A stretch of 64,000 bases of DNA from positions 124,001 to 188,000 of the forward strand of contig MEED01000012.1 in the NCBI GenBank assembly GCA_001724855.1. Direction: 5' to 3'. The stretch's first letter is position 1. Each line of letters begins with the position of its first letter. The translations under genes and the position numbers were made by a program. Positions 57,516 to 64,000 of the stretch are shown piece by piece. The notes beneath the pieces are model-generated. The model saw only the letters and a list, made by a program, of their open reading frames with translations, was not told the origin of the DNA and searched no databases. This stretch comes from Lautropia sp. SCN 69-89. GTDB taxonomy: Bacteria > Pseudomonadota > Gammaproteobacteria > Burkholderiales > Burkholderiaceae_E.

Positions 57516-59284
57516 GCCCGCCTGAACCGGGTGTGAAGGCCTCGGGGTCGAGCTGGACGGTGTATCGCCGCCTGTTCGCCTACACGCATCCCTACAGGCT
57601 CGGGTTCGCGGTCGCACTGCTGGCGATGGTGGTCGCGGCGGCCACCGAGCCCTTGTTCCCGGCGCTGATGAAGCCGCTGCTCGACCAGGGCTTCGTCGCG
57701 CGCTCCGATTTTCCGCTGTGGTTCGTGCCGGTTGCCCTGGTGGGCATCTTCGTCGTGCGCGGCGTGGCCACGTTCAGCAGCAGCTATGCGCTGGCGTGGG
57801 TCGCCAACCGCGTGCTCGTCGACCTCAGGAGCGAAATGTTCGCGCGCATGATGCGGCTGCCTTCGGCCGAGTTCGAGCGCGAAGCCTCGGGCATGCTGAT
57901 CTCGCGAATCGTCTTCGAGGTCACCAACGTCACCGCGGCGGTCACGCGCGCGCTCACGGTGCTGGTGCGCGACTCGCTGGTCATCGTCGGCCTGCTGGGC
58001 TGGCTGGTCTACCTGAACTGGAAGCTCACGCTGATCGCGCTCGCGCTGATCCCGGTGGTGGCGCTGGTGGTGGCGCTGTACAGCCGGCGCATGCGCCAGC
58101 TCAGCCGGCGCAGCCTCGAATACACCGGCGAGCTCACGCGCGTGGTCGAGGAGGCGGTGCACGGTTACAAGGTCATCAAGATCTTCGGCGGCTACGGCGA
58201 GCAGGGGCGGCTGTTCGAGCGCACCAGCGAGAAACTGCGCGGCTTCGCGATGCGCATGACGGTGGCCGGCAGCGCCACCGTGCCGATCACGCAGTTGTGC
58301 GCCGCGGTCGCGGTGGCGATCGTCGTCACGATCGCGCTGGTGCAGTCGATGGACAACCAGACCACGGTCGGCGGCTTCGTGTCGTTCATCACCGCGATGC
58401 TGATGCTGCTCGCGCCGCTCAAGCACCTGGCCGACGTCAACGCGCAGCTGCAGCGCGGGCTGGCCGCGGCCGAGTCGGTCTTCGAGCTGCTCGACAAGGG
58501 CGAAGAGGACGACCGTGGCACGCAGCGGCTCGACCGTGCTCGCGGCGAGCTCGCCTTCGAGCAGGTGTCGTTTCGCTATCCGGGCGCGGCGTCCGATGCG
58601 CTGCGCGGCATCGACGTTCGGGTGCGCGCCGGCGAAGTGGTCGCGCTGGTGGGCGCGTCCGGCGCCGGCAAGACCACGCTGCTGAACCTGCTGCCGCGTT
58701 TCATCGAGCCCGCTTCGGGCCGTATTGCCATCGACGGCGTGCCGCTGCCCGAGCTGCGCCTCGCCGACCTGCGACGGCAATTCGCGCTGGTGAGCCAGGA
58801 GGTGGTGCTGTTCAACGACAGCATTCGCGCCAACGTCGCGTTCGGTTCGGAAAACGAGGTCGACGACGCCCGCATCTGGGCGGCGCTCGAGGCGGCGATG
58901 CTCGATGCGGCGGTGCGCGCGCTGCCCGAGGGGCTCGATGCGTCGGTGGGCGAGCGTGGCACACGGCTGTCGGGCGGCCAGCGCCAGCGGCTGGCGCTTG
59001 CGCGCGCGATCGTGAAGGACGCGCCGATCCTGCTGCTCGACGAGGCGACCTCGGCGCTCGATTCCGAAACCGAGCGCGAGGTGCAGCTCGCGCTCGAGCG
59101 CACGATGCGCGGCCGCACCACGCTGGTCATCGCGCATCGGCTCTCGACGATAGAGCGCGCCGACCGCATCCTGGTGTTCGAACAGGGGCGCATCGTCGAG
59201 CAGGGCACCCATGCCGGGTTGCTCGCAGCCGACTCGCTCTACGCGCGCCTGTACCGGATCCAGTACGGCAACCCGCAATCCTGA
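57512..59284 (+). CDS. msbA: MsbA-like lipid A/phospholipid ABC transporter
   Basis: Fused TMD-NBD; VALVGASGAGKTTLLNLLPRF, LSGGQRQRLALARAIVKDAPILLLDEATSALD. TTG start overlapping the dnaE stop inferred; GTG 57533 is an alternative. Confidence 0.92.
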   Translation: MSPPEPGVKASGSSWTVYRRLFAYTHPYRLGFAVALLAMVVAAATEPLFPALMKPLLDQGFVARSDFPLWFVPVALVGIFVVRGVATFSSSYALAWVANRVLVDLRSEMFARMMRLPSAEFEREASGMLISRIVFEVTNVTAAVTRALTVLVRDSLVIVGLLGWLVYLNWKLTLIALALIPVVALVVALYSRRMRQLSRRSLEYTGELTRVVEEAVHGYKVIKIFGGYGEQGRLFERTSEKLRGFAMRMTVAGSATVPITQLCAAVAVAIVVTIALVQSMDNQTTVGGFVSFITAMLMLLAPLKHLADVNAQLQRGLAAAESVFELLDKGEEDDRGTQRLDRARGELAFEQVSFRYPGAASDALRGIDVRVRAGEVVALVGASGAGKTTLLNLLPRFIEPASGRIAIDGVPLPELRLADLRRQFALVSQEVVLFNDSIRANVAFGSENEVDDARIWAALEAAMLDAAVRALPEGLDASVGERGTRLSGGQRQRLALARAIVKDAPILLLDEATSALDSETEREVQLALERTMRGRTTLVIAHRLSTIERADRILVFEQGRIVEQGTHAGLLAADSLYARLYRIQYGNPQS

Positions 59285-59298
59285 AGGAGATCCCGGAC

Positions 59299-59883
59299 AT
59301 GGCACAGACTGCCGATCGCTACCCGGTGGCCACGCTGGCCGAGGTGCCCGACGACATTCGCGCGCGCATCGTCGCAGTGCAGGAGAAGTCGGGGTTCGTG
59401 CCGACCGTGTTCCTGAAGCTCGCCCGACGGCCCGACGAGTTCCGCGCCTTCTTCGCCTACCACGACGCGCTGATGCTGCGCGAGAACAGCCTGTCGAAGG
59501 GCGAGAAGGAGATGATCGTCGTGGCCACCAGCGGCGCCAACGGCTGCCTGTATTGCGTGGTCGCTCACGGGGCGATCCTGCGCATCTACGAGAAGAACCC
59601 GCTGATCGCCGACCAGCTCGCCACCAACTGGCGCAAGGCCGACCTCACGCCGCGCCAGCGTGCGATGATCGCGTTCGCGATGAAGGTGTCGCTGCAATCG
59701 AACGAGATCGACGAGGCCGACTTCGCCGAGCTGCACCGGCACGGCTTCAGCGACGAGGACGCCTGGGACATCGGCGCGATCGCAGCGTTCTTCGCGCTGT
59801 CGAACCGCATGGCGAACCTGTCGCACATGATGCCGAACCCCGAGTTCTACCTGCTCGGGCGCGTGCCGAGGTCGAAGTCCTGA
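59299..59883 (+). CDS. Peroxidase-related / AhpD-like carboxymuconolactone decarboxylase-family protein
   Basis: LSKGEKEMIVVATSGANGCLYCVVAHGAILR (CxxC-x3-H); DLTPRQRAMIAFAMKV. Confidence 0.9.
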   Translation: MAQTADRYPVATLAEVPDDIRARIVAVQEKSGFVPTVFLKLARRPDEFRAFFAYHDALMLRENSLSKGEKEMIVVATSGANGCLYCVVAHGAILRIYEKNPLIADQLATNWRKADLTPRQRAMIAFAMKVSLQSNEIDEADFAELHRHGFSDEDAWDIGAIAAFFALSNRMANLSHMMPNPEFYLLGRVPRSKS

Positions 59884-59901
59884 ACGAAGAGGAGGCCGAC
59901 G

Positions 59902-60258
59902 ATGGAACCGACCGTGACCGACGATGCACGAATCGCCGACGCGAAACGCCTTGCGACCATCTGCTACGCGCTGTATGCGGCGTCCTGCCTGGTCGGCATG
60001 ACGGCGATCGCCGCGATCATCGTCAACTACCTGAAGCGCGACGACGTCGCCGGCACCTGGGTGGCCAGCCACTTCGAGTGGCAGATCAAGACGTTCTGGT
60101 ACGGTCTGGCCGGCGCCGTCGTTTCGTGGCTGCTGATGTTCGTGCTGATCGGCTTTCCGCTGCTGCTGGCAGTGCTCGTCTGGGTCATCTACCGGATCGT
60201 CAAGGGCTGGCTCGCGCTGGCCGACGGCAAGACGGTCGACGCGTCGAAGCTCCTGTGA
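59902..60258 (+). CDS. DUF4870-like small membrane protein
   Basis: Three hydrophobic segments; MTAIAAIIVNYLKRDDVAGTWVASHFEWQIKTFW; LVWVIYRIVKGWLALADGK. Confidence 0.82.
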   Translation: MEPTVTDDARIADAKRLATICYALYAASCLVGMTAIAAIIVNYLKRDDVAGTWVASHFEWQIKTFWYGLAGAVVSWLLMFVLIGFPLLLAVLVWVIYRIVKGWLALADGKTVDASKLL

Positions 60259-60271
60259 GGCCTGCCGGGCG

Positions 60272-61738
60272 CTACATCAGCACGATGTCGTACTGCTCCT
60301 GCAGGTACAGCGTCTCGACCTGCAGCGCGATGCGCTTGCCGATCAGGTCGCCGAGCGCCGCCAGAGGCTGCGCTTCCTCCTCGAGGAACAGGTCGATCAC
60401 CTGCTGCGACGCGACGATGCGGAATTCGCGCGGATTGAATTGCCGCGCCTCGCGCTGGATCTCGCGCAGGATCTCGTAGCAGACGGTACGTGCGGTCTTC
60501 ACCTGGCCCTTGCCTTCGCAGGTGGGGCAGGGTTCGAGCAGCAGGTGCGCGAGCGACTCGCGGGTGCGCTTGCGCGTCATCTCGACCAGGCCGAGCGAGG
60601 TGAAGCCGTTCACGCTCGAGCGGGTGCGGTCGCGCGCCAGCGCCTTGCGCAGCTCCTGCAGCACCTGGTCACGGTGCTCGCTGCTGGCCATGTCGATGAA
60701 GTCGACGATGATGATGCCGCCGAGGTTGCGCACGCGCAGCTGGCGCGCGATCGCGTGCGCCGCCTCGAGGTTGGTGCGGAAGATCGTGTCGTCGAAATTG
60801 CGCCCGCCGATGTAGCCGCCGGTGTTGACGTCGATCGTGGTCATCGCCTCGGTCTGGTCGATGATCAGGTAGCCGCCCGACTTCAGGTCGACGCGGCGCG
60901 ACAGCGCCTTGGCGATCTCGCCCTCGACGCCGTGCAGCTCGAACAGCGGGCGTTCGCCCGTGTACTGGCGAAGGCGGCCCGCCATCGCCGGCATGTAGGT
61001 GCGCGCGAACTCCGACAGCTCGGCCAGCGCCTCGGGCGAGTCGACCAGGATCGCCGCGGTGGACTCGCCGGCGATGTCGCGCAGTACCCGCTGACCGAGG
61101 CTGAGCTCCTGGTAGAGCAATGCGGGCGCGGATTCGCCGCGGCTGCCGTCGAGGATCTGCCGCCAGCGCCGTCTCAGGTACGCGATGTCGGCTTCGAGCT
61201 CGGGTTCGCCGGCTTCCTCGGCCGACGTGCGGATGATGAAGCCGCCCTTCTCGTCGGCGGGCAGCAGCTTCTGCAGCCGGCTGCGCAACTGTTGCCGTTC
61301 GGTTTCGTCTTCGATGCGCTGCGACACGCCGATGTGCGGGTCTTGCGGCAGGTAGACCAGCAGCCGGCCCGCGATGCTGATCTGCGTGGACAATCGCGCG
61401 CCCTTGGTGCCGAGCGGATCCTTGATCACCTGCACCAGCAGCGGCTGGCCTTCGAACAGCAGCTTCTCGATCGGTGCGGGATGGCTGCCGGAGGTCGCCG
61501 TATTGCTTCGCGATTGCCAGAGGTCGGCCACGTGCAGGAATGCGGCGCGCTCCAGTCCGATGTCGATGAACGCCGACTGCATGCCCGGCAGCACGCGCGA
61601 GACCTTGCCGAGGCAGACGTTGCCGACCAGACCGCGAGTGGCCGCGCGTTCGATGTGGAGTTCCTGGGTGGCGCCCTGCTGGACGACGGCCACGCGCGTC
61701 TCGTGCGTGGTGTGGTTGACGAGGATCTCTTCGGTCAT
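60272..61738 (-). CDS. rng: Ribonuclease G
   Basis: [113 protein letters not shown]. Confidence 0.96.
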   Translation of the reverse strand: MTEEILVNHTTHETRVAVVQQGATQELHIERAATRGLVGNVCLGKVSRVLPGMQSAFIDIGLERAAFLHVADLWQSRSNTATSGSHPAPIEKLLFEGQPLLVQVIKDPLGTKGARLSTQISIAGRLLVYLPQDPHIGVSQRIEDETERQQLRSRLQKLLPADEKGGFIIRTSAEEAGEPELEADIAYLRRRWRQILDGSRGESAPALLYQELSLGQRVLRDIAGESTAAILVDSPEALAELSEFARTYMPAMAGRLRQYTGERPLFELHGVEGEIAKALSRRVDLKSGGYLIIDQTEAMTTIDVNTGGYIGGRNFDDTIFRTNLEAAHAIARQLRVRNLGGIIIVDFIDMASSEHRDQVLQELRKALARDRTRSSVNGFTSLGLVEMTRKRTRESLAHLLLEPCPTCEGKGQVKTARTVCYEILREIQREARQFNPREFRIVASQQVIDLFLEEEAQPLAALGDLIGKRIALQVETLYLQEQYDIVLM

Positions 61739-62373
61739 CGCTGCGACTGGCCGGCCCCGCGCAGCAGCCGGGACGTCTCGTACAGGGGGAGGCCCATGAT
61801 ACCGGAGTGGCTGCCGTCGATGCGGCGCACGTGGCGCGCGGCGTCGCCCTGGATCGCATACGCGCCGGCCTTGTCCATCGGCTCGCCGCTGGCCACGTAG
61901 GCGTCGATCCAGGCAGCCGGCAGGCGGGCGAAGACCACCCGCGAGACGTTCAGCGCCGATTCGATTCGTCTGCCGCGCACCACGGCCACCGCGCTGAGCA
62001 CGCGGTGCGTGCGCCCGGACAGCATTCGCAGCATCCGCGCGGCGTCGGCCGCGTCGACCGGCTTGCCGAGGATCTGCCCGCCGATCGCGACCGTGGTGTC
62101 GCTGACCACGATCGGTGCCGCGGTCAGCACGCGGCGCGCCAGCCGCTCGCGCGCGGCCTGCGCCTTGGCGAGCGTGACGCGCCGCACGTAGACGGCCGGC
62201 GACTCGCCGGCGCGCACGCGCTCCAGCGCTTCGGCGTCTTCGTCGTCGTCGGGCAGCAGTGGCTCGAAATGCACGCCGATCTGGCGCAGCAGCTCCTGGC
62301 GGCGCGGGCTCTTCGATGCGAGGTAGACGAAGGATTCGGTCACGGGCTCGGGTGGCTGTGGCAACGGCGTCAT
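61735..62373 (-). CDS. maf: Maf-family nucleoside triphosphate pyrophosphatase
   Basis: [73 protein letters not shown]. Confidence 0.94.
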   Translation of the reverse strand: MTPLPQPPEPVTESFVYLASKSPRRQELLRQIGVHFEPLLPDDDEDAEALERVRAGESPAVYVRRVTLAKAQAARERLARRVLTAAPIVVSDTTVAIGGQILGKPVDAADAARMLRMLSGRTHRVLSAVAVVRGRRIESALNVSRVVFARLPAAWIDAYVASGEPMDKAGAYAIQGDAARHVRRIDGSHSGIMGLPLYETSRLLRGAGQSQR

Positions 62374-62840
62374 TCGCGATGATAGGGATGGCCGGCGAGG
62401 ATCGACCAGGCGCGGAACAGCTGTTCGGCCAGCAGCACGCGCACCAGGGGGTGCGGCAGCGTCAGGCTGGACAGGCGCAGCGTCTCCTGCGCGCCGCGCG
62501 CAAGCTCCGGGTCGAGCCCGTCGGGGCCGCCGATGACGATCGCCACCGGACGCGCGTCGTCGCGCCACGCAGCCACGCGCTGCGCGAACTGCCGGGTGTC
62601 GAGATCGCGGCCGCGCTCGTCGAGGACGACCAGTCGCGCCTCGTCGGGCAGTGCCGCGCGGATGCGCGCGGCTTCGCGCTGTATCCATGCGCCGGCGTGG
62701 CCCGAGGCACCGCGCGGCTCGGCGCGCACCTCGCGCCAGTCGATCCGCCAGTCGCCCGGCAGGCGTCGTGTGTAGTCGTCGACCGCCGCACCGACCCAGG
62801 CCGGCATCTTCGTGCCGACCGCGACGATGCGGATCAGCAT
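62370..62840 (-). CDS. rlmH: 23S rRNA pseudouridine-1915 N3-methyltransferase
   Basis: [101 protein letters not shown]. Confidence 0.96.
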   Translation of the reverse strand: MLIRIVAVGTKMPAWVGAAVDDYTRRLPGDWRIDWREVRAEPRGASGHAGAWIQREAARIRAALPDEARLVVLDERGRDLDTRQFAQRVAAWRDDARPVAIVIGGPDGLDPELARGAQETLRLSSLTLPHPLVRVLLAEQLFRAWSILAGHPYHRE

Positions 62841-62852
62841 GCCCGGACGTTC

Positions 62853-63383
62853 TTACCCTGCGGCCGCGCGGGAGCTGCGCTTGCGTGCCGGGGCGCCGGC
62901 TGGCGCAGCGGGCTTGCCGGCCGCGGATCTCTTGGCGGCGGGTTTCCTGGGGGTGCTTGCCTGGGCAGCGGACTTCTTCGTGGCGGGCGCCTTCGCGGCA
63001 GGCTTCTTCGCGGCAGGCTTCTTCGCGGCGGGCGCCGCCGCCTCGATGCGCATGCGCACGGGTTTGGCGCCCCACAGCTCTTCGAGGTTGTAGTAGACGC
63101 GGATCGCCGGCTGCATGATGTGCACGACCGCGTCGCCGAGGTCGACGAGCACCCACTCGCCGGTGTCGGTGCCTTCCATCGAAACGACCTTGCCGCCGGC
63201 TTCCTTGACCTTGTCGCGCACGTGCGCCGCGAGCGCCCGGGTCTGGCGGTTCGAGGTGCCGGTGGCGATGATCACCCGGTCGAAGAGTTCGGTCAGGCTG
63301 GTGGTGTCGAAGACCCGGATGTCCTGGGCCTTGATGTCGTCGAGGGCGTCGACGACGATGCGCTGCAGCTTTCTGAGATCCAT
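62853..63383 (-). CDS. rsfS: Ribosomal silencing factor with Ala/Lys/Pro-rich C-terminal tail
   Basis: [97 protein letters not shown]; tail [26 protein letters not shown]. Confidence 0.95.
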   Translation of the reverse strand: MDLRKLQRIVVDALDDIKAQDIRVFDTTSLTELFDRVIIATGTSNRQTRALAAHVRDKVKEAGGKVVSMEGTDTGEWVLVDLGDAVVHIMQPAIRVYYNLEELWGAKPVRMRIEAAAPAAKKPAAKKPAAKAPATKKSAAQASTPRKPAAKRSAAGKPAAPAGAPARKRSSRAAAG

Positions 63384-63411
63384 CCGGTTCCTTCGGATTC
63401 GCGCGCGGCGT

Positions 63412-64000
63412 TCACGGCGAGGCAGCGCCGGCGCGATACAGTCGATGTCGCTCAATATAGTCGAGAACGGCGGGCGGCAACAATTCGGCCGGCCGCTCGC
63501 CGCGGGCGAGCCGCTCGCGCAGCGCCGTGCCCGAGACCGGCACCGGCGGCATGGTGAAATAGACGATCGCACCCGACGGAGCGTCGGGCAGCGCGTCGCG
63601 GCCGTGCGCGGCAAGCAGCGCCTCGACCGGCGGGTCGAGGTCCGCCAGCGGGTGCGTACCGCGCCGAGTGGCCGCGATGTGCGCGTGCAGCAGCAACTCG
63701 CGATAGCGATGCCAGGTGGCGAGGTTGCGCAACTGGTCGCTGCCGAGCACCAGCACCAGCGCAGGCTCGGGCCCGAGCTCGGCGCGCAGCTCGATCAGCG
63801 TGTCGATCGTGTAGCTGGGTCCTGCGCGCCGCACCTCGCGATCGTCGACCGCGAAGCCGGGCGTCGAGCCGACCGCGAGCCGCACCATGTCGAGGCGCGC
63901 CGCCGCGTCGACTTCCGATCCGTGCTTCTGCCATGACTGCCCGGTGGGAACGAAGCGCAGCTCGTCGAGCCGCAGCGCTTCACGCGCCGCGCGCGCCAGC
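63412..64000 (-). CDS. nadD: Nicotinate-nucleotide adenylyltransferase (5' end beyond the window)
   Basis: Open frame to the edge: LARAAREALRLDELRFVPTGQSWQKHGSEVDAAARLDMVRLAV...YTIDTLIELRAELGPEPALVLVLGSDQLRNLATWHRY. Confidence 0.92.
   Translation of the reverse strand, partial: LARAAREALRLDELRFVPTGQSWQKHGSEVDAAARLDMVRLAVGSTPGFAVDDREVRRAGPSYTIDTLIELRAELGPEPALVLVLGSDQLRNLATWHRYRELLLHAHIAATRRGTHPLADLDPPVEALLAAHGRDALPDAPSGAIVYFTMPPVPVSGTALRERLARGERPAELLPPAVLDYIERHRLYRAGAASP

Noticed and set aside
54027-57617. 1196-aa minus-strand ORF antisense to dnaE
   Set aside because: Low-complexity His/Arg/Leu-rich shadow translation of a clearly conserved dnaE frame; typical high-GC artefact.
62992-63036. 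Tandem 15-mers as a regulatory or CRISPR-like repeat
   Set aside because: They are in frame inside rsfS and encode the KPAAK tail, so a coding explanation suffices.

Overview
This is a high-GC proteobacterial chromosomal window, probably betaproteobacterial, densely coding on both strands. No rRNA, tRNA, CRISPR array or intact transposon was recognised. (1) 1-18.6 kb is a CoA-thioester catabolism cluster: three acyl-CoA ligases, an orphan ABC substrate-binding protein, a complete TRAP transporter, a citryl-CoA lyase-like protein, a thiolase-fold protein without the catalytic Cys paired with a DUF35 protein, two acyl-CoA dehydrogenases, two enoyl-CoA hydratases, an amidohydrolase, a thioesterase, a TetR regulator and an alcohol dehydrogenase. 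(2) 18.6-19.35 kb is gene debris: chimeric fragments of a pRiA4b-ORF3-like gene, an acyl-CoA dehydrogenase and an alcohol dehydrogenase. (3) 19.4-23.55 kb is a complete haoA-haoB-cycA-cycB hydroxylamine-oxidation module with 8, 4 and 4 CxxCH motifs in HaoA, CycA and CycB, closely resembling the ammonia-oxidiser module. No amo genes are visible, and a MocR-type PLP regulator lies directly downstream. (4) 25-49 kb is mixed accessory and housekeeping DNA. It holds a TerC gene behind a likely yybP-ykoY riboswitch, an ACP-GNAT fusion, a NemR-like regulator with a perfect operator palindrome, and apparent frameshifts in LysR, DoxX and class II aldolase genes. (5) 49-64 kb is housekeeping: rhlE, gluQ, dnaE (whose start codon sits in a perfect 12-bp inverted repeat shared with a divergent gene), msbA, rng, maf, rlmH, rsfS and nadD. 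The strongest candidates for follow-up are the hao module with its PLP-dependent regulator, the ACP-GNAT fusion, and the Cys-less thiolase/DUF35/citryl-CoA-lyase pathway.
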